46,302 bases of DNA from an uncultured Eubacteriales bacterium (GCA_934476085.1 CAKSNE010000017.1:1-46302); one strand, 5' to 3'. Shown: positions 6,354 to 15,812, counted from the first letter of the stretch. Notes: a model not told the origin generated them from the letters alone. Numbers and translations: made by a program.

Positions 6354-9300
6354 ATGAAAAGAATACAAAATGGTTTATATGATTCTGTTTTTGAGCATGA
6401 TGCTTGCGGAATCGGTGCGGTAATCAACATAAACGGTGAAAAAAATCACAAAGTTGTTGATGACGCATTAAAAATAGTTGAAAAACTTGAACACCGTGCA
6501 GGTAAAGACGCTTCAGGCGAAACCGGTGACGGTGTTGGTATTATGCTACAAATTTCTCATCACTTTTTTAAGAAAAATGAGAAAAAACTTGGCATAAAAC
6601 TCGGTGGAGAACGAGAATACGGCGTTGGTATGTTCTTCTTCCCTGCTGATACTTTAAAAAGAAATCTTGCTAAAAAAATGTTTGAGGTTATTACAAAAAA
6701 AGAAGGACTTGAGTTCCTTTGTTGGCGTGATGTTCCTGTAAATCCTGATATTTTGGGTTACAAAGCACGCAATTGTATGCCTTATATTTCACAATGTTTT
6801 ATTCGTCGTCCTGAAAGTGCAAAAACCGACCTTGATTTTGATAGAAAGCTCTATGTCGTTCGTCGAGTTTTTGAACAAAGTAATGACGACACCTATGTTC
6901 CTTCATTATCATGCAGAACTATTGTTTATAAAGGAATGTTTTTGGTTAATCAATTACGAGAATTTTATCTTGATTTACAAAGCGAAGACTATTATTCTGC
7001 AATAGCGCTTGTTCACTCAAGATTTTCTACTAATACAAATCCAAGCTGGGAAAGAGCACATCCAAATAGATTTATTGCCCATAACGGTGAAATCAACACT
7101 ATCCGTGGTAATGTTGACAGAATGTTAGCTCGTGAAGAGACAATGCATTCAGATGTTATGAAAAATGAAATTTCTAAAGTCTTCCCTGTTGTAAATGTTG
7201 AGGGTTCAGACTCTGCAATGCTTGATAATACGCTTGAATTCTTAGTAATGAACGGTATGGATTTACCGCTTGCTATGATGATCGTTATTCCTGAGCCTTG
7301 GAGAAATGATAAAAATATGCACTATTCAAAGCGTGATTTATATGAATATTACGCAACTATGATGGAGCCATGGGACGGCCCTGCTGCTATTCTTTTCTCA
7401 GATGGTGACTTAGTTGGTGCAACTCTTGACAGAAATGGTCTTAGACCATCAAGATATTATATTACAAATGATGGATATTTAGTTTTATCATCAGAAGTCG
7501 GCGTTCTTGATTTTGATGAAAAGGCTATTGTTAATAAATCAAGACTTGAGCCTGGTAAAATGTTGCTTGTTGATACAAAGGCAAAGAGAGTTATCAATGA
7601 TGAAGAATTAAAGAATTATTATGCTTCAAGACAGCCTTACGGTGAATGGATTGACAGAAATTTAATTCATCTTCGTGATCTTAAAATTCCTAATCAAATG
7701 GTTGAAATGCACACTCAACAAGAGCGTGATAGACTTTATAAAGCCTTTGGTTATACTTATGAAGATATTAATAACGCAATTTTACCAATGGCTGCTAACG
7801 CTGCAGAGCCAACAGCTGCAATGGGTGTTGATATTCCGCTTGCGGTTTTATCTGATAAACATCAACCGTTGTTTAACTATTTTAAACAGGTTTTCGCTCA
7901 GGTAACTAACCCTCCTATCGACGCTATTCGTGAAGAGATTGTTACAGATACTACTGTTTATATTGGTTCTGATGGTAATTTGCTTAAAGAATGCCCTGAA
8001 AATTGCACTGTAATGGAAATTAAAAATCCTATTTTAAGCGGTGTAGATATGCTTAAAATAAAAAACATTAATCAGCCCGGCTTTAAAGTAGATACAGTTT
8101 CACTTTTATATTATAAAAGTTTATCTCTTGAAAAGGCAGTTGATCAATTGTGCATTAGCTGTGACAGAGCATATAAAAACGGTGCTAACATCATTGTTCT
8201 TTCTGATAAAGGCGTTGATGAGAACCACGTTGCTATTCCATCACTTTTGGCAGTTTCAGCTGTTGAACAACATTTAATAAGAACTAAAAAGCGTACAGCT
8301 GTTTCAATTATTCTTGAAAGTGCTGAGCCTAGAGATGTTCATCATTTTGCTACACTTTTAGGCTTTGGTGCTCGTGCTATTTACCCATATCTTGCTCACG
8401 AGGCAATAAAAGAATCAATTGATAAAAAATTGCTTGATAAAGACTTTTATGTTGCAGTTGACGACTATAATTTCGCTATTTTACACGGTATTGTAAAAAT
8501 TGCGTCGAAAATGGGCATTTCAACTTTGCAATCTTATCAATCGGCTCAGATTTTTGAAATTATAGGTATTAAAAAGAGTGTTGTCGATAAATACTTTACT
8601 AATACTGTTAGCCGTGTTGAAGGTATCGGTCTTGAAGAGATTGACGAAGGCGTAAAATGGCGTCATTCACACGCTTTTGATCCGCTTGGACTTGGCGTTG
8701 ATACAACTCTTGATAGTTCGGGTGCACATAATCTTCGTAGCGGTAATGATAAAGACGATCACTTATATAATCCTGAAACAATTATTAAGTTGCAACAGGC
8801 GACAAGAAACGGCGATTACAATGAGTTTAAAGAGTTCACTTCTATAGTTGATGCCGAACTTGTTCCGCATACATTAAGAGGTTTGCTTGAATTTAACAAA
8901 GAAAATGTTACTCCAATTTCAATTGATGATGTAGAACCTGTTGAATCTATTGTAAAAAGATTTAAAACAGGTGCTATGTCATACGGATCAATCTCAAAAG
9001 AAGCACATGAGTGTATGGCAATGGCTATGAATATGCTCGGCGGTAAATCAAACTCCGGTGAAGGCGGCGAGTTACCTGAAAGACTTAAATCTGACCGTTG
9101 CAGTGCAATTAAACAGGTTGCTTCTGGTAGATTCGGTGTTACCAGCGAATATTTAACAAGTGCTAAAGAAATTCAGATTAAAATGGCACAAGGTGCAAAA
9201 CCTGGCGAAGGCGGTCACTTACCTGGCAAAAAGGTTTATCCTTGGATTGCTAAAACAAGATACTCAACACCTGGTGTTGCACTTATCTCCCCTCCTCCGC

Positions 9301-10877
9301 ACCACGATATTTATTCAATCGAAGACTTAGCACAATTAATATATGACCTTAAAAATGCTAATAAAGATGCTAGAATTTCTGTAAAATTGGTGTCTGAAGC
9401 AGGTGTCGGTACTATTGCAGCAGGTGTTGCAAAGGCAGGTGCACAGGTAGTGTTGATATCCGGTTATGATGGCGGTACAGGTGCTGCACCAAAATCATCA
9501 ATTCATAATGCAGGTCTTCCTTGGGAGCTTGGTGTTGCAGAAACTCATCAAACACTTATTTTAAACAACTTGCGTTCAAGAGTTGTAATCGAAGCAGACG
9601 GTAAGCTTATGACAGGTCGAGATGTAGCAATCGCAGCAATGCTTGGTGCTGAAGAATTTGGTTTTGCTACTGCTCCGTTAGTTACAATGGGTTGTGTTAT
9701 GATGAGAGTTTGTAACCTTGATACTTGCCCTGCAGGTATTGCTACACAAAACCCGGAACTTAGAAAGAGATTTAAAGGTAAGCCTGAATATATAGTAAAC
9801 TTTATGCGTTTTGTTGCCCAAGAACTTCGCGAAATTATGGCTGAACTCGGTATTAAAACCATTGACGAGTTAGTTGGTAGAAGCGATTTATTAAAGAAAC
9901 GCGAAAAGAGCGTTACTGAAAGAGCACTTACAATTGATATGTCAAAAATTATTGATTCATCATTTGCAAAAGAGCCTGAAAATCACTTTAATCCTAAAGA
10001 TGTTTTTGATTTTGAACTTGAAAACACAATTGATGAACGCATTATTATCAAAAAACTTTTGCCGCTTTTGAAAAAAGGTCAAAAAGGCTCTGTTGATATT
10101 GATATTACTAGCACAGACAGAACAGTCGGTACATTGTTCGGTGCTGAAATCACAAAATTAAAAGGTAACAGTCTTAAAGATGATACCTATATTGTAAATT
10201 GTAAAGGCGGTGGCGGACAGTCATTTGGTGCATTTATTCCAAAAGGTTTGACTTTAAAGGTTGAAGGCGACTCAAACGACTACTTCGGTAAAGGCTTATC
10301 AGGCGGTAAATTAGTAATTTATCCGCCAAAAGACAGCACATTTGAAGCTGATGAAAATATTATTATCGGTAACGTTGCACTTTATGGTGCTACTGACGGT
10401 TATGTATTTATAAACGGTGTTGCCGGTGAGCGTTTCTGTGTTAGAAATTCCGGTGCAAAAGCCGTTGTTGAAGGCATCGGCGAACATGGTTGCGAATATA
10501 TGACCGGTGGTGTAGCAGTAATTCTCGGTAAAGTCGGTAAAAACTTTGCAGCAGGTATGAGCGGCGGTATTGCATTTGTTCTTGATGAAAACCATGATTT
10601 ATATTTGAATGTAAACAAAGAGCTTGTTACTATTGAGCCTGTTTGCGAAAAACACGATATTAATGAGTTGAAATCCTTAATTAAAATGCATTATAAAGAA
10701 ACAGGTTCTAAGAAAGCTAAAAAGATTTTAGATGAATTTGATTATTATTCAACTAAATTCAAAAAGATTTTACCAATTGATTATAATAAGATGCTACAGG
10801 CTATTTCAGCTATGGAAGAAAAAGGCATGAGCCGTGATGAAGCCGAAATTGAAGCATTTTATGCAAATATTAAATAA
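6354..10877 (+). CDS. gltB: Glutamate synthase (NADPH-type), large subunit
   Basis: The 1507-residue alpha subunit of GOGAT hydrolyses glutamine and passes the ammonia to 2-oxoglutarate, yielding two glutamates. A 17-residue propeptide precedes the Ntn nucleophile Cys18 (HDACGIGAV). The glutaminase domain spans about residues 18-430. The central domain and the FMN-binding synthase domain (about 820-1200) carry RFKTGAMSYGSISKEAHE and GYDGGTGAAPKSS. The 3Fe-4S cluster ligands are Cys1114, Cys1120 and Cys1125 (CVMMRVCNLDTCPAG). A C-terminal GXGXG beta-helix domain follows. It is the full family length with no frameshift. The gene is third in the operon, 132 nt after amt, and the small subunit starts 12 nt later. 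The start is supported by GAGGTG about 8 nt upstream. Confidence 0.97.
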   Translation: MKRIQNGLYDSVFEHDACGIGAVININGEKNHKVVDDALKIVEKLEHRAGKDASGETGDGVGIMLQISHHFFKKNEKKLGIKLGGEREYGVGMFFFPADTLKRNLAKKMFEVITKKEGLEFLCWRDVPVNPDILGYKARNCMPYISQCFIRRPESAKTDLDFDRKLYVVRRVFEQSNDDTYVPSLSCRTIVYKGMFLVNQLREFYLDLQSEDYYSAIALVHSRFSTNTNPSWERAHPNRFIAHNGEINTIRGNVDRMLAREETMHSDVMKNEISKVFPVVNVEGSDSAMLDNTLEFLVMNGMDLPLAMMIVIPEPWRNDKNMHYSKRDLYEYYATMMEPWDGPAAILFSDGDLVGATLDRNGLRPSRYYITNDGYLVLSSEVGVLDFDEKAIVNKSRLEPGKMLLVDTKAKRVINDEELKNYYASRQPYGEWIDRNLIHLRDLKIPNQMVEMHTQQERDRLYKAFGYTYEDINNAILPMAANAAEPTAAMGVDIPLAVLSDKHQPLFNYFKQVFAQVTNPPIDAIREEIVTDTTVYIGSDGNLLKECPENCTVMEIKNPILSGVDMLKIKNINQPGFKVDTVSLLYYKSLSLEKAVDQLCISCDRAYKNGANIIVLSDKGVDENHVAIPSLLAVSAVEQHLIRTKKRTAVSIILESAEPRDVHHFATLLGFGARAIYPYLAHEAIKESIDKKLLDKDFYVAVDDYNFAILHGIVKIASKMGISTLQSYQSAQIFEIIGIKKSVVDKYFTNTVSRVEGIGLEEIDEGVKWRHSHAFDPLGLGVDTTLDSSGAHNLRSGNDKDDHLYNPETIIKLQQATRNGDYNEFKEFTSIVDAELVPHTLRGLLEFNKENVTPISIDDVEPVESIVKRFKTGAMSYGSISKEAHECMAMAMNMLGGKSNSGEGGELPERLKSDRCSAIKQVASGRFGVTSEYLTSAKEIQIKMAQGAKPGEGGHLPGKKVYPWIAKTRYSTPGVALISPPPHHDIYSIEDLAQLIYDLKNANKDARISVKLVSEAGVGTIAAGVAKAGAQVVLISGYDGGTGAAPKSSIHNAGLPWELGVAETHQTLILNNLRSRVVIEADGKLMTGRDVAIAAMLGAEEFGFATAPLVTMGCVMMRVCNLDTCPAGIATQNPELRKRFKGKPEYIVNFMRFVAQELREIMAELGIKTIDELVGRSDLLKKREKSVTERALTIDMSKIIDSSFAKEPENHFNPKDVFDFELENTIDERIIIKKLLPLLKKGQKGSVDIDITSTDRTVGTLFGAEITKLKGNSLKDDTYIVNCKGGGGQSFGAFIPKGLTLKVEGDSNDYFGKGLSGGKLVIYPPKDSTFEADENIIIGNVALYGATDGYVFINGVAGERFCVRNSGAKAVVEGIGEHGCEYMTGGVAVILGKVGKNFAAGMSGGIAFVLDENHDLYLNVNKELVTIEPVCEKHDINELKSLIKMHYKETGSKKAKKILDEFDYYSTKFKKILPIDYNKMLQAISAMEEKGMSRDEAEIEAFYANIK

Positions 10878-10889
10878 GGAGAATTGAAA

Positions 10890-12374
10890 ATGGGTAAACC
10901 TACTGGTTTTATGGAATATAAAAGAGAGAGTAACATTTCAATTGCTCCTCTTGAAAGAATTAATAATTTTAATGAATTTCACAAAAGAATTTCTGACGAA
11001 GAAAGAATAAAACAAGCTTCTAGATGTATGAACTGTGGTGTTCCTTTCTGTCAGTCGGGAATGACGCTTAACGGTATGAGAACAGGTTGTCCTTTGCATA
11101 ATTTGATTCCTGAGTGGAACGACCAAATTTACAAAGGCAACTGGGATCACGCTTTATCAAGACTTTTAAAAACTAATAACTTCCCTGAATTTACAGGAAG
11201 AGTTTGTCCGGCACTTTGTGAATGTGCTTGTACTTGTAATATTGATACCGATGCTGTTTCAGTTCATGATAATGAGCTTGAAATTATTGAGCGTGGATAT
11301 GAAAACGGACTTATCAAACCACAAATACCTGCAGTTAGAACAGATAAAAATATTGCTGTTATCGGTTCAGGTCCTTCCGGCTTAGCAGTTGCCGACCAGT
11401 TAAATAAGCGTGGACATAATGTAACTGTGTTTGAGCGTGATGACAGAATCGGCGGACTTTTAATGTACGGTATTCCTAATATGAAACTCGATAAGAAAGT
11501 CATTGAAAGAAAAATTAGAATTATGGAAGAAGAAGGTATTAAATTTAAAACCGACTCCCCTGTTGAAAATTCTAAAAAAGCTAATGAACTTCTTAAAAAG
11601 TTTGATGCTGTTGTTCTGTGTTGCGGTTCAAGAAAAGCAAGAGATATAACTGCAACAGGCAGAGATGCAAAAGGTATTTATTTTGCTGTTGACTTTTTAA
11701 CTCATGTTACAAAGAGCCTTTTAAATTCAAATTTTGCCGATAAAAAATATCCTGATGTTAAAGATAAAAATGTTGTAATTGTGGGCGGCGGTGATACAGG
11801 TAACGACTGTGTCGGTACATCAATAAGACTTGGTTGCAAATCAGTAACACAGCTTGAAATGATGCCTAAATTGCCTGATACAAGAGCAGAAAACAATCCT
11901 TGGCCTGAATATCCAAGAGTTTGTAAAACTGATTACGGTCAGGAAGAAGCGATTGCAAAATTCGGCAATGATCCACGCATTTATCAAACAACAGTTAAAG
12001 AATTTGTTAAAGATAAAGACGGTAATTTAAAAGAGATTATTACTGTTGAATTAGAGTTTACAAAGAACGAAAAAACAGGCAGAATGGATATGAAAGAAGT
12101 AGCAGGAAGTGAAAAAACATTACCTTGTGAAGTTTTATTAATTGCTGCAGGTTTTGTCGGCTGTGAAGACAGCCTTGCAAAAGCATTTTCGCTTGAACTT
12201 ACTAACAGAAATGTTATTAAAACAGAAGACTACAAAACAAGCGTTGATAAAGTGTTCTCTGCAGGCGATGTCAGAACAGGTCAATCATTGGTTGTAAGCT
12301 CAATAGCAGATGGCAGAGCCTGTGCTACTGAAGTGGATAAGTTCTTAATGGGCTACACAAATATGATTTCTTAA
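10890..12374 (+). CDS. gltD: Glutamate synthase, small subunit
   Basis: The 494-residue beta subunit takes electrons from NADPH through FAD and Fe-S clusters and feeds them to GltB. Cysteine clusters lie near the N-terminus (CMNCGVPFCQSG, then GCPLHNLIPEWND, and CPALCECACTC). The FAD site is GSGPSGLAVAD, and the NADPH site is GGGDTGNDCVGT. The longest open frame begins at a TTG at 10884, but that lies only 2 nt from the AGGAG. The ATG at 10890 is 8 nt from it and gives the family-typical start MGKPTGFMEYKRE, so I use it. It is last in the operon and followed by a terminator. Confidence 0.96.
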   Translation: MGKPTGFMEYKRESNISIAPLERINNFNEFHKRISDEERIKQASRCMNCGVPFCQSGMTLNGMRTGCPLHNLIPEWNDQIYKGNWDHALSRLLKTNNFPEFTGRVCPALCECACTCNIDTDAVSVHDNELEIIERGYENGLIKPQIPAVRTDKNIAVIGSGPSGLAVADQLNKRGHNVTVFERDDRIGGLLMYGIPNMKLDKKVIERKIRIMEEEGIKFKTDSPVENSKKANELLKKFDAVVLCCGSRKARDITATGRDAKGIYFAVDFLTHVTKSLLNSNFADKKYPDVKDKNVVIVGGGDTGNDCVGTSIRLGCKSVTQLEMMPKLPDTRAENNPWPEYPRVCKTDYGQEEAIAKFGNDPRIYQTTVKEFVKDKDGNLKEIITVELEFTKNEKTGRMDMKEVAGSEKTLPCEVLLIAAGFVGCEDSLAKAFSLELTNRNVIKTEDYKTSVDKVFSAGDVRTGQSLVVSSIADGRACATEVDKFLMGYTNMIS

Positions 12375-12402
12375 TTTAGCTGTATTCTTTTCATTTTTAT
12401 AT

Positions 12403-12448
12403 AAGACCGTGTGCAAAATATTTTTTGTGCATGGTCTTATTTTTTTTC
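12403..12448 (+). terminator. Intrinsic terminator of the nitrogen-assimilation operon
   Basis: AAGACCGTGTGCAAAA pairs with TTGTGCATGGTCTT, with three G-U pairs and a short AT loop, then a T-rich tract to 12448. It separates gltD from glmS. Confidence 0.8.
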
Positions 12449-12477
12449 TTGTATTCTATACTGATTAATGATATAAT
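12449..12477 (+). promoter_or_regulatory. Promoter of glmS
   Basis: TTGTAT (12449-12454) and TATAAT (12472-12477) are 17 bp apart, directly after the upstream terminator. Only about 25 nt separate the predicted start from the glmS ATG, so a glmS ribozyme, which would need a leader of well over 100 nt, is not present here. Confidence 0.65.
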
Positions 12478-12508
12478 ATAATAAATATTGTAAATAGGGG
12501 TGATTGTT

Positions 12509-14338
12509 ATGTGCGGTATCGTAGGATTTGTCGGAGATAAACCGGCAGCACCTATTTTGCTTGAAGGTCTTGCCAGACTTGAATATCGCGGATATGATTC
12601 AGCAGGTATTGCTATAATTGAAAATAATAATATAGTTGTAAAAAAATCAGTAGGAGAATTAAAAACACTTATTTCTCTTTTAGACAAAGGTTCTAAATTT
12701 AAAGGTACTATCGGTATTGGTCACACTCGTTGGGCTACTCATGGTAAGCCGTCTAACGAAAATTCACATCCTCATTTAAGTGAGAACGGAAAATTTGCAG
12801 TTGTTCATAATGGTATCATTGAGAATTATGCTTCTCTTAAAGAAGATTTAATTAAAAACGGATATCATTTTGCCTCTGAAACAGATACCGAAGTTGTAGC
12901 CGCATTACTTCAAACTTTTGATAACGGCAACTTTTTTGACACTATTAAAAAGGTTTTGGAAGTTGTAGAAGGCTCTTATGCACTCGGAATTATTAACAAT
13001 GAGCATCCTGACGAGTTTTATGCTGTCAGAAAAGCAAGTCCGCTTATTGTCGGTTTGTCGGACGAAGGCAATATGGTTGCATCTGATATCCCTGCAATCT
13101 TGCCTGTTACAAATAAGATTTATTATTTAAATGATAATGAAATTGTTCATTTAACAAAGACTAGCGTAGATATTTATGATATTAATCATAATAAGCTTGA
13201 CCGTGAAGTTACAGAAATTAAATGGGATGTTTCTGCAGCTGAAAAAGGCGGTTATGACCACTTTATGATTAAAGAGATTATGGAACAGCCAAAGGCAATT
13301 CGTGATACTATTGAACCTAGAATTAAAGATGGCAAAATCAATTTTGAAGGTGTTAATTTATCAAAAGAGTTTTTAGAAAATCTTGATAAAATCTTCATTG
13401 TTGCTTGTGGCTCTGCTTATCATGTAGGTGTTGTTGGTAAATACATAATTGAAGATATGGCTAGAATTCCTGTTAATGTTGAAATAGCCAGTGAATTTAG
13501 ATACTCTAATCCGCTTGTTACTGATAAATCACTTGTAATTGTTATAAGTCAATCGGGTGAAACTGCTGATACATTGGAAGCACTTAAAATTGCTAAAAAC
13601 AAAGGTGCTACTATTCTTTCAATTGTTAATGTTGTTGGCAGTTCTATTGCAAATATTTCTGACAATGTGCTTTATACTTGGGCAGGTCCAGAGATTTCTG
13701 TTGCTACAACAAAAGCTTATTCTACTCAGTTATCGTTGATTTATCTTGTTGCACTTTATATTTCAGAACAAATCGGCAAAGTTACTGCTGATTATGTTTC
13801 AAAAATGCTTAAAGAAATTGAAACTTTGCCGGATAAAATATCAGAAATTTTAAAACTTGCTCCAAAAATCAAAGAAATGGCTAAAAGATATGCTTATCTT
13901 GAACATGCTTATTTCATTGGCAGAAACTTTGACTATGCTATTGCTTTGGAAGCATCGTTAAAATTAAAAGAAATCAGTTATATTCACTCTGAAGCTTATG
14001 CTGCAGGTGAATTAAAACACGGAACTATTTCTCTTATTGAAGAAGGAACTTTTGTTGTCGGTCTTGCTTGTAACAAAGATTTGTTTAAAAAGACAATGAG
14101 CAATGTTAAAGAAGTTAAGGCTCGTGGTGCTGAAGTTATGCTCATTACTACTAGTAACTTTGATGAAGAAATCGGAGATGAAGTAGACAGCATTATAGAA
14201 ATTCCTGATGCTGATAAACTTATTATTCCGTCACTTGAAGTTGTTCCTATGCAGTTACTTGGTTACTATATTGCTTTGGCTAGAAATTGTAATATTGATA
14301 AACCTAAGAACTTAGCTAAATCAGTAACAGTTGAATAA
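12509..14338 (+). CDS. glmS: Glutamine--fructose-6-phosphate aminotransferase (isomerizing)
   Basis: This enzyme makes glucosamine-6-phosphate from fructose-6-phosphate and glutamine, the entry step to peptidoglycan amino sugars. The mature enzyme needs Cys as its first residue after Met removal, so the ATG at 12509 (MCGIVGFVGDKPAAP) must be the start. The GTG at 12500 is rejected and overlaps the AGGGGTG ribosome site. The glutaminase domain covers about residues 2-220 (LEYRGYDSAGIA, HTRWATHG, HNGIIENY). Two SIS sugar-isomerase domains follow (SQSGETADTLEAL, and EASLKLKEISYIHSEAYAAGE). The protein ends in the conserved LAKSVTVE. At 609 residues it is full length. It is transcribed separately from the glutamine-producing operon next door. 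Confidence 0.97.
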   Translation: MCGIVGFVGDKPAAPILLEGLARLEYRGYDSAGIAIIENNNIVVKKSVGELKTLISLLDKGSKFKGTIGIGHTRWATHGKPSNENSHPHLSENGKFAVVHNGIIENYASLKEDLIKNGYHFASETDTEVVAALLQTFDNGNFFDTIKKVLEVVEGSYALGIINNEHPDEFYAVRKASPLIVGLSDEGNMVASDIPAILPVTNKIYYLNDNEIVHLTKTSVDIYDINHNKLDREVTEIKWDVSAAEKGGYDHFMIKEIMEQPKAIRDTIEPRIKDGKINFEGVNLSKEFLENLDKIFIVACGSAYHVGVVGKYIIEDMARIPVNVEIASEFRYSNPLVTDKSLVIVISQSGETADTLEALKIAKNKGATILSIVNVVGSSIANISDNVLYTWAGPEISVATTKAYSTQLSLIYLVALYISEQIGKVTADYVSKMLKEIETLPDKISEILKLAPKIKEMAKRYAYLEHAYFIGRNFDYAIALEASLKLKEISYIHSEAYAAGELKHGTISLIEEGTFVVGLACNKDLFKKTMSNVKEVKARGAEVMLITTSNFDEEIGDEVDSIIEIPDADKLIIPSLEVVPMQLLGYYIALARNCNIDKPKNLAKSVTVE

Positions 14339-14350
14339 ATTATTAAACTT

Positions 14351-14384
14351 AAAAAGGTAGGCAAATTTTTGCCTACCTTTTTTT
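14351..14384. terminator. Bidirectional terminator between glmS and a small convergent gene
   Basis: AAAAAGGTAGGC (14351-14362) and GCCTACCTTTTT (14371-14382) form a 12-bp stem with an AT loop. T runs follow on the plus strand and, in the complement, on the minus strand, so it serves both glmS and the gene at 14386-14670. Confidence 0.85.
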
Positions 14385-14385
14385 A

Positions 14386-14670
14386 CTATGCTATTTTATC
14401 AAATTCTATTATTTTATTTTTTACTCTTCCCTGTTGTTTGTTTTTTAATGATTTTAACTCTTTTTTCAAAAGATATATTTGAAAATCACAATACTTAATT
14501 GAAAGTGCACCAAAAATCATCAAAATGATTGAAATTAGACCGTTTCTAACTCCATTCTCATTTACACCGGATGTAAACAATAAAAAGCAAACAATGCCTA
14601 TTATAAGCACAAGAGAAAAAGCGACTTTTAAATATTTATAAGTTAAAATTTTTGATTTAATATCATTCAT
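14386..14670 (-). CDS. Small two-helix membrane protein of unknown function
   Basis: This is a 94-residue protein I do not recognise. Two hydrophobic segments are clear: about residues 15-34 (FSLVLIIGIVCFLLFTSG) and about 43-60 (GLISIILMIFGALSIKY). The basic C-terminal tail (LKKELKSLKNKQQGRVKNK) is likely cytoplasmic. A strong GGAGG lies about 9 nt before the ATG, which argues for real translation. It stands alone between a bidirectional terminator and a 35-bp palindrome, so no operon partner hints at a role. It could be a lineage-specific envelope protein. Confidence 0.6.
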   Translation of the reverse strand: MNDIKSKILTYKYLKVAFSLVLIIGIVCFLLFTSGVNENGVRNGLISIILMIFGALSIKYCDFQIYLLKKELKSLKNKQQGRVKNKIIEFDKIA

Positions 14671-14736
14671 GATATAATCCTCCTTTGTTTTATCTTCTAT
14701 AAAGATTATATCACTATACCTGTCCTAAAAAACGGA

Positions 14737-14771
14737 CAACCCAAAATTATTTTTAAAATAATTTTGGGTTG
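14737..14771 (-). terminator. 35-bp near-perfect palindrome, probable terminator of the efp operon
   Basis: A 17-nt arm starting CAACCCAAAATT (14737-14753) is perfectly complementary to the arm ending TTTTGGGTTG (14755-14771). On the minus strand it lies 10 nt after the stop of the CD1247-like gene and is followed by TGTCC and then TTTTTT. A second small inverted repeat, TGTCC/GGACA (14721-14738), overlaps its far end. The T run is not immediately adjacent, so termination is likely but not certain. Confidence 0.6.
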
Positions 14772-14781
14772 CAATTTTTAT

Positions 14782-15171
14782 TTAGTTTTCATTTGCATCT
14801 TCGTCTTCGTCTTCTTCAACATCTAAATGCAAAGAAGCACCGCAATTAGTACATTCAATGTCGTTATCTAACATATCAAGATTAACTACCATTGTTTCAC
14901 CGCATTCAGGACATTTGATTTCATATAATTCATCATCGTCATCTTCATCCGGTTCAAAAAGATAATCTTCAACTTCAGCTAAATCTTCATCAACTGCATC
15001 AACTTGATCGCTGATATCAGCAACATCAAGCTCGAGTTCTGACATAGCTTCAGCCATTTCATCAAGTGTATCAATAATAGCATTGATTAATTTAACGTTT
15101 TTATCGCTTTGGTCAAGCTCCATACCTGACGCTAAGCCTTTTAGATAAGCAACTTTTTCTGTAACTGTCAT
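14782..15171 (-). CDS. CD1247-type protein: acidic coiled region plus zinc ribbon
   Basis: The 129-residue protein begins MTVTEKVAYLKGLASGMEL, the conserved N-terminal domain named after C. difficile CD1247. A strongly acidic helical stretch follows (residues about 30-85). Then comes a zinc ribbon with paired cysteines CPECGETM and CTNCGASL, and an Asp/Glu-rich tail. Function is unknown; the zinc ribbon and acidic helix suggest protein or nucleic-acid contacts. The ATG at 15171 has GGAGG 7 nt upstream, whereas the in-frame ATG at 15192 has no such site, so the shorter form is chosen. It is co-transcribed with efp, which suggests a translation-linked role. Confidence 0.75.
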   Translation of the reverse strand: MTVTEKVAYLKGLASGMELDQSDKNVKLINAIIDTLDEMAEAMSELELDVADISDQVDAVDEDLAEVEDYLFEPDEDDDDELYEIKCPECGETMVVNLDMLDNDIECTNCGASLHLDVEEDEDEDANEN

Positions 15172-15194
15172 AATTTCCTCCGTTAAGAACAAAT

Positions 15195-15752
15195 TTATGC
15201 TCTTTCCATATACTCGCCTGTACGAGTATCAATTCTAATTTTGTCGCCTTCGTTAATAAAGAGCGGAACTCTGATTTCAGCACCTGTTTCAAGAGTTGCA
15301 GGTTTTGTAGCATTAGTAGCTGTATCACCTTTAACACCCGGCTCGGTTGCTGTGATTTCAAGTTCAACGAATGTAGGTGGTTCAACACCGAAAACTTTAC
15401 CTTTATATGAAAGAATTTTACAAATCATTTCTTCTTTAACGAATTTAAAATTATCTCCGAGTTCAGCCGGTGATACAGGAATGGTATCAAAAGTTTCCAT
15501 ATCCATAAAGTAATATAAATCACCGTCGCTATAAGAATATTGCATTTCTTTTCTCTCAACAAAAGCTGTTGGATATTTATCAGTTGGGTTAAAAGTTTTT
15601 TCAACAACTGAACCTGCAATTACATCTCTGATTTTTGTTCTAACAAAAGCAGCACCTTTACCCGGTTTTACATGTTGGAATTCAAGAATTTGATAAACCT
15701 TGCCATCCATTTCGAATGTTACGCCGTTTCTAAAATCTCCTGCTGTTACCAT
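15195..15752 (-). CDS. efp: Translation elongation factor P
   Basis: EF-P binds between the P and E sites of the ribosome and relieves stalling at polyproline stretches. The 185-residue length and three-beta-barrel layout are typical. The N-terminal KOW-like domain carries the loop VKPGKGAAFVRTK, where the central Lys is the tip residue that is modified in some lineages. The C-terminal end, GDKIRIDTRTGEYMERA, is the family signature. GGAGG lies about 10 nt before the ATG. The gene is first in a two-gene unit with the CD1247-like gene and has its own promoter at 15784-15812. Confidence 0.97.
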   Translation of the reverse strand: MVTAGDFRNGVTFEMDGKVYQILEFQHVKPGKGAAFVRTKIRDVIAGSVVEKTFNPTDKYPTAFVERKEMQYSYSDGDLYYFMDMETFDTIPVSPAELGDNFKFVKEEMICKILSYKGKVFGVEPPTFVELEITATEPGVKGDTATNATKPATLETGAEIRVPLFINEGDKIRIDTRTGEYMERA

Positions 15753-15783
15753 AAGTTTTAAACCTCCAAATATTAATATATTT

Positions 15784-15812
15784 ATTTTATACTATATTGC
15801 ATAATTTTTCAA
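15784..15812 (-). promoter_or_regulatory. Promoter of efp
   Basis: On the minus strand TTGAAA (15807-15812) and TAAAAT (15784-15789) are 17 bp apart, about 30 bp before the efp start codon. The -35 begins about 8 bp after the stop of the upstream gene. Confidence 0.55.

Noticed and set aside
10311..10595. Minus-strand open frame inside gltB
   Set aside because: It lies fully opposite a well-conserved gltB domain, has no ribosome site and its translation has no recognisable features.
12478..12508. glmS ribozyme
   Set aside because: Only about 30 nt separate the promoter from the glmS start, far less than the ribozyme needs.
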